Origin: Blautia massiliensis (ex Durand et al. 2017)
GTDB taxonomy: Bacteria; Bacillota; Clostridia; Lachnospirales; Lachnospiraceae
Length of the DNA stretch: 64,000 nt
NCBI RefSeq assembly: GCF_001487165.1
Contig: NZ_LN913006.1
Coordinates: 1,573,651-1,637,650, forward strand
Direction of reading: 5' to 3'
Positions 52,417 through 60,562 of this stretch are shown here, piece by piece. A program made the position numbers and the translations under genes. The first letter of the stretch is position 1. Every line of letters starts with the position of its first letter. Below the pieces are notes generated by a model. That model saw only the letters and a list, made by a program, of their open reading frames with translations. It searched no databases and was not told where the DNA came from.

Positions 52417-52668
52417 TTAATTCTCTTTGTATTCACGATTCGTGAAGTCTTCTTCCATCAATTTTTCCATTTCGACATGATAACGCTGTGCTATCGCATA
52501 TGCCGTTATAAGATCCGGGAGACGTTCTCCGCTTTCATAATTAGCAATAGTTGTAGAACCATAACCAATGCTCTCCCCCAGTTCTGCCTGAGTCTCATTA
52601 TGACTGATTCGCAGTCTTCGTATGTTTTCTCCTATTATTTTGTTCCATGTTTTTTTCTGTTTTTCCAT
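52417..52668 (-). CDS. XRE-family helix-turn-helix regulator
   Basis: Small DNA-binding protein, 83 residues. The helix-turn-helix is IIGENIRRLRISHNETQAELGESIGYGSTTIANYESGERLPDLITAYAIAQRYHVEMEKLM. The end is acidic and short. The start at 52668 has a weak AAAGGG; a longer frame to 52779 has no convincing site and encodes a basic leader that looks like non-coding sequence. An IS copy lies 130 bp upstream and may have cut its promoter. It is followed by two micro-ORFs. Confidence 0.82.
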   Translation of the reverse strand: MEKQKKTWNKIIGENIRRLRISHNETQAELGESIGYGSTTIANYESGERLPDLITAYAIAQRYHVEMEKLMEEDFTNREYKEN

Positions 52669-52749
52669 AATATAAGCCCTTTCTGCACTTTGTTTTTTCT
52701 TACGTGCATAAAAGGACTTGTATTTTTCGCGTACCACCTGTAGAGGAAA

Positions 52750-52772
52750 GGGGCTGTCTTTCCGACAGCCCC
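52750..52772 (-). terminator. Strong hairpin between IS copy 2 and the XRE gene
   Basis: GGGGCTGTC pairs with GACAGCCCC around a five-base loop. On the minus strand TTTCCTC follows, so it may be a terminator left by a gene lost when the IS or block was inserted. Confidence 0.55.
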
Positions 52773-52798
52773 AGTTCAATACTCACAATATTTTCTTA

Positions 52799-53808
52799 TA
52801 GCACTCCAAAAAAATACTGCACACTCTTGACAACAGGACTATGATAGAGTCAAGAGGTGATTATTATATTACATGATGAAACACGTAAACTACTTATTGA
52901 AGCTTGGAATAAAACGCACAATGCAAAAGAAATCCCAGAGTGTTTTTCTGTGAATACCAGTACTGTTTACCGCCTGGAAAAACAAATGCGTGAAACAGGT
53001 TCTGTAAAAACAAGAACATCACAGAGAGGACGTAAACATGCCCTGACACCGTAAGATATCCAAAATATTGACCGGGTGGTTCAGCAGGAACCAGATATCA
53101 CAATTGATGAAATCATCGATAAACTTGGTCTGCATGTTTGTAATGAAACAGTCCGCAAGGCAGTTATTAAACTCGGGTATTCTTACAAGAAAAAATCTCT
53201 TCATACCTCAGAGCAGGAGCGTCCCCGATGTCAGGGAAAAACGCAGAAACTGGAAAAAACATATGTCGGAGAGAGACATAAATCATCTGGTCTTTCTGGA
53301 CGAAAGCGGAGTAAACATCAATATGACGCGACATTATGCCAGAGCATGGAAAAACCGGAGAGCAGTAGATAAAACTCCACTCAACACGCCCTGCAATACA
53401 ACCGTTCTTTCTTCCATACGTCTGAATGGAGACTGTGCCTATACAGTCTATCAGGGAGGAACTACTGCAGAGCGGTTTGCAGAATACCTGAAAACAAAGT
53501 TGCTGCCGACGCTTTCAGAAGCAGACATTATCGTTATGGATAATATGCGTTCCCATCATGCAAAAGTGGTGAAACAGCTACTGGACAGCTCAAAAGTAAC
53601 CTATCTGTATTTACCCCCGTATAGTCCGGATCTGAATCCGATTGAAAAGATGTGGTCAAAACTCAAAGCATTTTTAAGGAAAGAAAAGATACGGATTGCA
53701 TCGGAATTACCATCAGCTATTTCAAAAGGATTTTTAACAATTCGTCCAAAGGACTGCATAGGGTGGTTTCATTCGTGTAATTATGTGCAATAATTTATTG
53801 GATTGCTA
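52799..53808 (+). mobile_element. IS630-family insertion sequence, copy 2
   Basis: Same length (1010 bp), orientation and ends as the copy at 34304, with the same 24-bp imperfect inverted repeats (52799-52822 and 53785-53808) and TA on each side (52797-52798, 53809-53810). Direct copies 18495 bp apart bracket the block containing pgi and the sugar island. Confidence 0.93.
52857..53793 (+). pseudogene. IS630 transposase, copy 2, with the same in-frame stop and frameshift
   Basis: All translated parts match copy 1: the first helix-turn-helix part stops at TAA 53052-53054, and the DDE part begins in another frame after the CCCC run at 53223-53226. The shared lesions mean the copies derive from one already-broken or recoded parent. 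Transposition would need recoding or an intact enzyme acting in trans. Confidence 0.88.
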
Positions 53809-53828
53809 TAGTTTTTCACCAGATTTAT

Positions 53829-54260
53829 TTACAATTCAAATTCCTTCTCTTTAAATCCATAATTTGCTTTTTTCAAATGGAGAAGTCCCATCAGCGCTGC
53901 AGGTCTCCTCCACTCTTCAGCCAGTTTCAGGAACACCTCCAGCTCCTGTTCCCCAAACCATTCGTTCTCATAAAGCTTCTCGATCTTTTCCCAGTCATCT
54001 TCCAGGATCAGGCGTTCCACAGCCGGACGGATCCTTTTCTTAAGATATGCTCCATAATGCGCGCGTTCCTCTTCCTCCACACCTTCCTCCAGAAAATATC
54101 CCCGCAGGGCAACTGCCAGCCGCAGCGGCTCCTGCTTGGTACTTCCGAATTTCCGGTAAAGATGAATGGCCTCTTCTTTGGCATCCTCGTTCTCCGCCCG
54201 CATTTCAAGAGCAGTGGCAGCAACTTCCACATCTTTTTGAAAACGGCTTAATTCTGTCAT
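53829..54260 (-). CDS. Small helical protein of unknown function
   Basis: 143 residues, acidic, predicted almost wholly alpha-helical: MTELSRFQKDVEVAATALEM, then EEERAHYGAYLKKRIRPAVERLI and GEQELEVFLKLAEEWRRPAALMGLLHL. No family is recognised. The start at 54260 follows AGGAGGG well; the longer frame adds 22 residues without a site. Its stop lies 18 bp from the IS copy on its downstream side. If the block between the IS copies is excised, the VWA gene starts 50 bp after this stop, which fits an operon partner of the MoxR-VWA pair. That link is inference. Confidence 0.8.
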   Translation of the reverse strand: MTELSRFQKDVEVAATALEMRAENEDAKEEAIHLYRKFGSTKQEPLRLAVALRGYFLEEGVEEEERAHYGAYLKKRIRPAVERLILEDDWEKIEKLYENEWFGEQELEVFLKLAEEWRRPAALMGLLHLKKANYGFKEKEFEL

Positions 54261-54361
54261 AATGATCCCTCCTGTCTGCTGTCTGTTTATAGTGTTCGAG
54301 AAAATGCTTTTGTATGACATTATCATATCACGTACCGCTTTGTTTGAACATTATTTTTTGA

Positions 54362-54403
54362 TAAAAAAGAAGCCGCCACTGCCTTTTTTCTGACAGTGAC
54401 GGT
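54362..54403 (-). terminator. Terminator after the SdpI-like gene
   Basis: On the minus strand ACCGTCACTG pairs with CAGTGGCGGC, followed by TTCTTTTTTA. Confidence 0.8.
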
Positions 54404-54417
54404 CCGAAATTATTTTC

Positions 54418-55074
54418 TCAGATTCCCTTTTTATAAAGAATAAATGAATAGATCATTGGCACAAGGATGACCAGCAAAATTACCGCAAAAACAATTTCCG
54501 TTTTCAGGAGCAGCGAATTCATAAGAAAAAGCAGCCCTGACAGGATCAGTATCCAGCCTGTCATACGGTTGGTACGGTTCCAGTTCTCCTCGCTGTTCAA
54601 GGTCCAGGGAAGCTTCATTCCCACTGTATAATTCTGTTTCACCTTATGAACGTAATTTCCGAGAATGATAAACATGATCCCCACCATGATATTCACAATC
54701 ACACCTATATCAATGTCCATACCCAGAGCAAGACCATAGATTGACATGCAGGTGATCACAGACACCACCGGAACCAGCCACAGGACCATGGTAAAAATAC
54801 GCCTGTTGATATTTTTTCTCTTTGGATCATTGGCTGTAAAAAACACGCAAAACAAATGGATCAGCAAAAGCAGAAATGGAATTCCAAAAACTGCCATCGG
54901 CTTGCTGCTCCAGCCGTTGGCCACATTGTGCTGATCAAAATGTGTTGCGATCTTCTCCGGCAGACGGTTCCACAGCAGGATCCCTGCCAGTGACGGTGAG
55001 ATCGTAAGGATACTCCCGGAGATCAGGGACATTTTATATTCCTTCAGAAACTCTTTTCTTTCTTCACCTTTCAT
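54418..55074 (-). CDS. SdpI-family membrane protein
   Basis: Membrane protein, 218 residues, with about six helices. DUF1648/SdpI features: LPEKIATHFDQHNVANGWSSKP, then the helices around VMVGIMFIILGNYVHKVKQNYTVGMKLPWTLNSEENWNRTNR. In B. subtilis SdpI is the immunity protein against SdpC and the partner of SdpR. No SdpC-like toxin gene is visible. The preferred start has GGGGGAAAG upstream, and it overlaps the regulator gene by 11 bp, so the two form a translationally coupled pair. Confidence 0.88.
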   Translation of the reverse strand: MKGEERKEFLKEYKMSLISGSILTISPSLAGILLWNRLPEKIATHFDQHNVANGWSSKPMAVFGIPFLLLLIHLFCVFFTANDPKRKNINRRIFTMVLWLVPVVSVITCMSIYGLALGMDIDIGVIVNIMVGIMFIILGNYVHKVKQNYTVGMKLPWTLNSEENWNRTNRMTGWILILSGLLFLMNSLLLKTEIVFAVILLVILVPMIYSFILYKKGI

Positions 55075-55342
55075 CATTCTTTCCCCCTTTCAGATCACTG
55101 AGCCACAGAAGCAGCTCCTCTACAACTGTGGTATTCAGTTCATAATACACGAAATTCTTCACCTTCGTTTCCCACACAAGATCTGCTTTCTTCAAAATTT
55201 TCAGATGATAGGATATGGTTGCACCCGTCATGTCAAAATGTCCTCCGATCTCACCGGCTGACATTTTCCCGTTTTTCAGAAGCTGCAGGATTTCTCTCCG
55301 CACAGGATCCGAAAGTGCCTTGAAGGTTTCCGCAAACGCCAT
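55064..55342 (-). CDS. ArsR-family repressor, SdpR-like
   Basis: Winged-helix repressor, 92 residues: FAETFKALSDPVRREILQLLKNGKMSAGEIGGHFDMTGATISYHLKILKKADLV, then KNFVYYELNTTVVEELLLWL. No metal-binding Cys is present, in line with the SdpR group rather than metal-sensing ArsR. It lies upstream of and overlaps sdpI. Two palindromes flank its promoter and are probable operators, so autoregulation is likely. The start is preceded by AAAGGAGG. Confidence 0.9.
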   Translation of the reverse strand: MAFAETFKALSDPVRREILQLLKNGKMSAGEIGGHFDMTGATISYHLKILKKADLVWETKVKNFVYYELNTTVVEELLLWLSDLKGGKNDER

Positions 55343-55369
55343 CGTGTATGTCTTCCTCCTTTCAGATAG

Positions 55370-55391
55370 TATTTAGAAATATTTCTAAATA
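55370..55391. promoter_or_regulatory. Perfect 22-bp palindrome, probable SdpR-like operator 1
   Basis: Half-site TATTTAGAAAT is followed by its exact reverse complement. It lies just downstream of the -10 box and would overlap the transcription start. Confidence 0.75.
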
Positions 55392-55392
55392 G

Positions 55393-55421
55393 AATATAGC
55401 ATTTTCGAATTTCCCAGTCAA
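55393..55421 (-). promoter_or_regulatory. Promoter for sdpR-sdpI
   Basis: On the minus strand TTGACT at 55421-55416 and TATATT at 55398-55393 are spaced 17 bases. Confidence 0.8.
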
Positions 55422-55451
55422 TAAGTATTTAGATTTTTTTCTAAATACTTA
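55422..55451. promoter_or_regulatory. Inverted repeat, probable SdpR-like operator 2
   Basis: TAAGTATTTAG and CTAAATACTTA are separated by eight bases (ATTTTTTT). It lies just upstream of the -35 and shares TATTTAG with the downstream palindrome. Confidence 0.65.
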
Positions 55452-55464
55452 CATTTGTCATCTA

Positions 55465-55517
55465 TAAAAAAATGAGGATACCGATCATCGCCTCTGCGAT
55501 CTTACGATATCCTCATT
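55465..55517 (-). terminator. Terminator after the HPr-like gene
   Basis: On the minus strand AATGAGGATA pairs with TATCCTCATT, followed by TTTTTTT. Confidence 0.8.
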
Positions 55518-55558
55518 CACCATCGATCAACCATTATTTATTTTTTCCCCTCTTAAAC

Positions 55559-55789
55559 CTACCTCATGCAAAAACCAAGACTGGATGTGATCTCCGGCGC
55601 AAGCTCCGGCACATGTGCACAAAAGTCCATCTCTCTTCCAAGGCCAATGGATGCAACTCCAAGAATGGATTTGCCATTTACCGTTCTGCTTCCCCTTTTC
55701 AGATCCACTGCAAACGGAAAATGCTCCGTCACATCAAGAAAACGGTTCACTTCATCCATGCTCTCAAACTGTACTTTTTTTACTGTCAT
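55559..55789 (-). CDS. HPr-like protein without the phosphorylatable histidine
   Basis: Small protein, 76 residues, with an HPr-like fold pattern: a first strand MTVKKVQFESMD, then a helix NRFLDVTEHFPF, and VNGKSILGVASIGLG, which aligns with the Ser46 region of HPr. The GLHTRPA segment with His15 is absent; the aligned part is SMDEV. It cannot act as a normal PTS phosphocarrier, though it may still bind HPr kinase or a regulator. The start at 55789 follows AGAGGTG. It is monocistronic and divergent from the phosphofructokinase gene. Confidence 0.75.
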   Translation of the reverse strand: MTVKKVQFESMDEVNRFLDVTEHFPFAVDLKRGSRTVNGKSILGVASIGLGREMDFCAHVPELAPEITSSLGFCMR

Positions 55790-55946
55790 CGTTTTTTTCA
55801 CCTCTTTTCTCTATCTATACTACTATTTTACTATGATATAATTATTTGTATAGAGTAATTTTTTTATAAAAAAGGTGATTTTTTTAGATGTTATCTTCTC
55901 CTATTTCTGTTACAATATAAAAAAACAACACCCAGGAGGTATCAGA

Positions 55947-57173
55947 ATGTCAAAAAAGAACCTTATCGCAGGACAGTCCGGCGGACCGACCGCAGCTATC
56001 AACAGCAGTCTTTACGGTGTGGTATCTGAAGCACTTAAACATACAGAAGAGATTGACCATGTTTATGGTATGGTCAACGGCATTGAGGGATTTTTAAACG
56101 GAACAGTCCTTGATTTCCAGGAAGCACTTCCGGGAGAGCAGCTTCTCGCTCTTACCTGGACCCCCGGCGCTTACCTTGGCTCCTGCCGTTACAAGCTTCC
56201 GGAATCCCTGGAGGATCCGGTTTATCCGAAGCTTTTTCAGAAATTCGAGGAGATGAACATCGGCTGGTTCTTTTATATCGGCGGCAACGATTCCATGGAT
56301 ACCGTCAGCAAGCTTTCCCGCTATGCTGAAAAGATCGGCAGCGACATCCGTATCCTCGGTGAGCCGAAGACCATTGATAACGATCTTGTAAACACCGACC
56401 ATACTCCCGGATTCGGAAGTGCTGCCCGCTACGTAGCCTCCACCGTCCGTGAGATCACCCTGGACGCCTGTGTCTATGAGAAAAAATCCGTCACTATCAT
56501 CGAGATCATGGGACGTCACGCAGGCTGGCTCACCGGAGCTGCTGCCCTTGCCCGGAAATACGTTGGAGACAATCCGCTTCTCATTTATCTTCCGGAAACC
56601 GATTTCGATGTAGAAGAATTTCTCCAGAAAGTTCATGCTGCCTTCGAGAAAAACTGCAACGTCGTAGTCTGTGTATCTGAGGGAATCCATGATAAAGACG
56701 GCACTTTCATCTGCGAATACGACAGCGCTGCCGGAACCGACGCCTTCGGTCACAAGATGCTTGCTGGCTGCGGTAAATATCTTGAGAATCTTGTACGCAG
56801 CCGTCTTGGTGTCAAAGCCCGCTCCGTAGAGCTCAATGTAAGCCAGCGCTGCTCTGCAGCTATGCTCTCCGGAACAGACCAGCAAGAAGGCATCCTCGCC
56901 GGTGAATTTGGTGTACAGGCTGCCCTGAACGGCGAAACCGGAAAGATGATCGCATTTAAACGTCAGAGTGATTCTCCGTACTCCATGAAATGTACACTGG
57001 AGGATGTCAACGTTATCTGCAACGAAGAAAAGACGGTCCCTGTGGAATGGATCACAGAAGACGGCTCAGATGTCACCGAAGACTTTATCCGCTATGCCCG
57101 CCCGCTGATCCAGGGAACTGTAAATGTTCCGGTTGGTGAGGATGGACTGCCGGCGTTCGTGTATCGGAAATAA
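55947..57173 (+). CDS. Diphosphate-type 6-phosphofructokinase
   Basis: Phosphofructokinase, 408 residues. IAGQSGGPTAAINSSLYG, IGGNDSMDT (GGNDS in place of the ATP-type GGDGS, which suggests PPi as donor), PKTIDNDL and MGRHAGWLTG are the expected motifs. It phosphorylates fructose 6-phosphate to the 1,6-bisphosphate, with pyrophosphate the more likely donor. The start at 55947 follows CAGGAGG; the longer frame upstream lacks a site. It is single-gene with a terminator downstream shared with the converging aldolase gene. Confidence 0.9.
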   Translation: MSKKNLIAGQSGGPTAAINSSLYGVVSEALKHTEEIDHVYGMVNGIEGFLNGTVLDFQEALPGEQLLALTWTPGAYLGSCRYKLPESLEDPVYPKLFQKFEEMNIGWFFYIGGNDSMDTVSKLSRYAEKIGSDIRILGEPKTIDNDLVNTDHTPGFGSAARYVASTVREITLDACVYEKKSVTIIEIMGRHAGWLTGAAALARKYVGDNPLLIYLPETDFDVEEFLQKVHAAFEKNCNVVVCVSEGIHDKDGTFICEYDSAAGTDAFGHKMLAGCGKYLENLVRSRLGVKARSVELNVSQRCSAAMLSGTDQQEGILAGEFGVQAALNGETGKMIAFKRQSDSPYSMKCTLEDVNVICNEEKTVPVEWITEDGSDVTEDFIRYARPLIQGTVNVPVGEDGLPAFVYRK

Positions 57174-57251
57174 GATTTGTGGTAATGCGGATAAAAATAT
57201 CCACATTTGCTGCGTAACTCTGTCCTGAGTAACTGTTTATCCGTCATTCAA

Positions 57252-57300
57252 TAAAAAATGCACCGGGAATTTCCTAATAGTTCCCGATGCATTTTCTTTA
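57252..57300. terminator. Bidirectional terminator
   Basis: AAATGCACCGGGAA pairs with TTCCCGATGCATTT. T-rich on + and A-rich before, so it can end both the phosphofructokinase gene and the converging aldolase gene. Confidence 0.85.
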
Positions 57301-57324
57301 TTTCTCTCTATATATTTTTCTTTT

Positions 57325-58413
57325 TTATTTCTTACTGCGATATGCTTCTGCTTCCCAGTGTGTGATAAAATATGTGATCTCATCAGTCATCTGCAGCGGA
57401 CCGCCAAAGCTCTCTGCATACACTGCAAGCTTGATCGCATCCTTTACCAGAAGCTGTGCCTTTGCTGCCTTTCCTTTGTCATCTTCCATGATAAATGCGC
57501 CAACGCCCTGTACCAGGATCAGTCTTGGCTCTTTATCATGCTCTGCCATAAATGCATCCATCGCATTTTTCGCCTCATCAATATTTTCTACAAATAACGG
57601 ATAAGGTCCGCAATATACAATATGATCCGGAGTAAACGGCTTCAGAAGAGGTGCCGCAGCAGTTTTATCTTTTACAAAATGATCCGCCTCCGCAGCCGGT
57701 ACGACTTCCACCGCATGTCCAAGCAGACTGGAAAGCTTCTGTGCTGCCTGCTCTTTTTCAGGTGTAACTGCATCACTTACATCCGCAATTCTCTTTACCT
57801 GCTTTTCCAGCTTTCCGATCACACCATCGAATAAAACGCCGATCTCCTCTACAGTATCAGCCGCAACAAAAATTCCGTGATTCTGAAGCAGAAGAACCTG
57901 CACGTCTTTTCCTGTTTCTTCTTTATAGGCATTCATTTTCTCGAAGCAGATGCGGGCAAGTGTGTATCCCGGTTTGCAGATATCGATCCAGAGTACATCT
58001 TTTCCAAGAAGCTCTTCGCAAAGAGCCTTTGCGCCCTTTCCGCAGGTCAGTCCATTGATAAGTGTCGGATGAACATGCAGGACATACGTATAGGCAAACA
58101 GATTGTGGAGCAGTGCTTCCACGCTGGGACGTTTGGTTTTATCCTCATCGGTCACTGCCGCCATTACATCTGCAAGATATGCAGATTCACGCTTCACATC
58201 ATCCGCCGGATATTCCGTTTTCATGATCTCATTCAGACGGGCTCTGTCCATTTTGACAAATTCCTCTGCCTTAATGGTAGCAAGCTGTGTACCGGATCCC
58301 TTTACATACAGTGTTGTATCGTCTTTTACAGAAGTATTACCGCCTCCTGCCAGAACATAGGCCGGATTGCTTCCGTAAGTGTTTGACATTTTTACCAAAG
58401 TTGAAAGCTCCAT
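57325..58413 (-). CDS. Class II aldolase/adducin-domain protein
   Basis: 362 residues. The aldolase_II domain spans about 1-215: LAGGGNTSVKDDTTLYVKGSG, LHVHPTLINGL (metal His pair) and LLLQNHGIFVAADT (further metal His). An extra C-terminal part (about 235-362) with PFTPDHIVYCGP is seen in long forms, as in some RhaD-like or bifunctional aldolases. Short-sugar 1-phosphate cleavage is possible, but the substrate is unknown. The start at 58413 has GGGAGG about ten bases upstream. It is monocistronic. Confidence 0.82.
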   Translation of the reverse strand: MELSTLVKMSNTYGSNPAYVLAGGGNTSVKDDTTLYVKGSGTQLATIKAEEFVKMDRARLNEIMKTEYPADDVKRESAYLADVMAAVTDEDKTKRPSVEALLHNLFAYTYVLHVHPTLINGLTCGKGAKALCEELLGKDVLWIDICKPGYTLARICFEKMNAYKEETGKDVQVLLLQNHGIFVAADTVEEIGVLFDGVIGKLEKQVKRIADVSDAVTPEKEQAAQKLSSLLGHAVEVVPAAEADHFVKDKTAAAPLLKPFTPDHIVYCGPYPLFVENIDEAKNAMDAFMAEHDKEPRLILVQGVGAFIMEDDKGKAAKAQLLVKDAIKLAVYAESFGGPLQMTDEITYFITHWEAEAYRSKK

Positions 58414-58633
58414 AAGTAAAATTCCTCCCTGTTGTGTCATTATATAATTTTTCCATATATTTATAGTACACGATACAAAGTGAATTATCTATATGAATAT
58501 TTTTTCCAAAATTAGTACTTTCGTATCCTTTTTTTATTTTTCCAAATGTAATATCTATGCATCTTGTGCATCTACTCTTTCCAAAGGAAATGATCTGTTT
58601 CTGCTTTTCATATTTTTTCCAATTCTCATCATC

Positions 58634-60445
58634 TCACGTCAGCAGTTCAAAGGTATGATACAGATCCACCTTCCCATACCCCCACTCCGGGTTTGGGTAC
58701 TGCATGTTTTCTTCTCTTCTTGCGCCTCTCTGCAGATAATATTTCACGCTGCTCCCGGTAAAAAACGGCTGGTTATCCCGTATGATCGCCCATTCAAACA
58801 GAAGTGCCGCGATGCCGGCGGTCTGTGCGGCGGAGATACTGGTTCCGGAGCGGGTTCCAAAGTCGCCTCGTACCAGCGGCACTTTTACGTTAACGCCAGG
58901 AGCTGCCAGATGTGGAGTGATCATGCCATCTGGCGTATAGCCTCTGCCTGCTGCAATGTAGATGCTTCCGTCACGATGCTGGTAGGCAGTTGCCGTAATG
59001 CTGTTCCTGGCGTCTCCCGGCGCTGTCACCGTGGTATAGGGGGATGGTTCCAGAAAATAGGTATCCTGGGAGATCAGCCCTTCCACAGGAAGCCATATAT
59101 GGAACTGTACGTTCTGTTGATTTCTTGCCTGGGTAAAAATTTTCCAGATACCGGACGCCGGATGGAAAAATCGGATATACACCAGGGAATATCCGGTCTG
59201 ACGCTCGATCAAGATATAATTCACATACACCTTTGTTTCCACAAAAACAAATGACAGCTCCTGGGTTCTGGAACCTATGGAACTGCTGACTTCCAGTATC
59301 TCACCGGTTGGTGACTGGATGGAAAGCTCATAGATTTCCGGCGGTTCTCCCCAGAATTCTATGGTAAAGCCCTGCTCTCTTTCCGCTACACGGAGTTCTG
59401 TCACGATCTGTTCCCTTCCCTGAGAAAAAATCCCCGTGCTGTGGTTTCTTGTATTTCCTTCGTTTCCTGCTGCCACAGATACGGATACCTGGGAAAAATT
59501 TGCCACATAGTCCACATACTGGCTTAACGCATTGGTCCCCAGATGCGCGCCCTGGCTGCTTCCGATCCCCAGGCAGATAGAAAGTGGCATCTTCAGCTTT
59601 TTGGCCTGGGAAATCGCAAAAGCAATGGCCATCATCACATCATTTTCCTGAAAAGCTTCTGCCTCCGGAGGATAAAGATAAAAATTCCGGAGATATTGCT
59701 TTGCCGGCTTTACCTTGATGATGATCAGGGTTGCCTCCGGCGCTGCTCCGGTAAAATTTTCTCCGGGTACCATATTTCCGGCAGCAATACCCGCCAGTGC
59801 CGTGCCATGGCCGTTGGTATCTCTGGATGGCACGATGGCAAACGGCTCCTCGGAAGCCAGTGCCCGGTCGATATCCTTTTTCCGAAATAATTTGCCATAT
59901 GGAACTTCTGTATCTGCTATATCATCCCCCGGCAAATTATCTGCATCTCCATTTTCAGCTTCCAACTCCCGTCCAGACTGATTTTGTTCTTCCTCTTCTA
60001 TGGACTGATCCCATAAATAAGCGATTCTGGAGCCGCCTGCATTTCGAAACACTTCATTCTGATAATCAATCCCCGAATCGATCACCGCCACCGCAGTACC
60101 TTTTCCACGCAGCTTCAGATAAGGGTGATCGTGCAGCCTGTTGATCCCTGATTCCCCTGCTGCCTCCATATCCATGTAGGTATAACATTTCGGGATCGAA
60201 TTATAGGAGGTTCCCGTGACCTCAATTTCTCCCATACTTTCCAGCGGAACATAAAGAACCCCGAAAATTTCATTGATCGCCCGAAAAGATGCCCCCGGAA
60301 AAAGTTCCATAGTATCCTGGACATTCTGCATATATTTCACGATAAAATCCCCGAAGCGCTGACTCTGTGCCGGATTTTCCGTCTGCGCTCCGGGGATCTT
60401 ATCCTCTGTTTTCATATTTGGTTCAAAATCTTCTTTTCTGAGCAT
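58634..60445 (-). CDS. S8 subtilase, Csp-like
   Basis: Serine protease, 603 residues, with no signal peptide. The catalytic triad is Asp123 (VAVIDSGID), His213 (NGHGTALAG) and Ser536 (GTSISAAQ). An N-terminal pro-like region (about 1-110) and an acidic insertion at about 148-185 precede the His. A large insertion between the His and Ser (about 355-470) is beta-rich. This layout matches the CspA/B/C germination-type proteases of clostridia. All three residues are present, so this is a likely active member. It is followed by no related gene; its spore role is inferred from family and neighbours. Confidence 0.87.
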   Translation of the reverse strand: MLRKEDFEPNMKTEDKIPGAQTENPAQSQRFGDFIVKYMQNVQDTMELFPGASFRAINEIFGVLYVPLESMGEIEVTGTSYNSIPKCYTYMDMEAAGESGINRLHDHPYLKLRGKGTAVAVIDSGIDYQNEVFRNAGGSRIAYLWDQSIEEEEQNQSGRELEAENGDADNLPGDDIADTEVPYGKLFRKKDIDRALASEEPFAIVPSRDTNGHGTALAGIAAGNMVPGENFTGAAPEATLIIIKVKPAKQYLRNFYLYPPEAEAFQENDVMMAIAFAISQAKKLKMPLSICLGIGSSQGAHLGTNALSQYVDYVANFSQVSVSVAAGNEGNTRNHSTGIFSQGREQIVTELRVAEREQGFTIEFWGEPPEIYELSIQSPTGEILEVSSSIGSRTQELSFVFVETKVYVNYILIERQTGYSLVYIRFFHPASGIWKIFTQARNQQNVQFHIWLPVEGLISQDTYFLEPSPYTTVTAPGDARNSITATAYQHRDGSIYIAAGRGYTPDGMITPHLAAPGVNVKVPLVRGDFGTRSGTSISAAQTAGIAALLFEWAIIRDNQPFFTGSSVKYYLQRGARREENMQYPNPEWGYGKVDLYHTFELLT

Positions 60446-60562
60446 GACAGGCCTGCTTTCGCCTTTTTCATAGATGTATGCAGCGAAAACCTGTCCTTAT
60501 ACCACTATTGTCCAACTTTTTCCTGATACATGTTCCTGATACATGGGACTTCCCTGATCCAT

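Noticed and set aside
60515-60550. Tandem TCCTGATACATG repeat after the Lgt gene
   Set aside because: Only two units of about 12 bp; too short to call a functional repeat.
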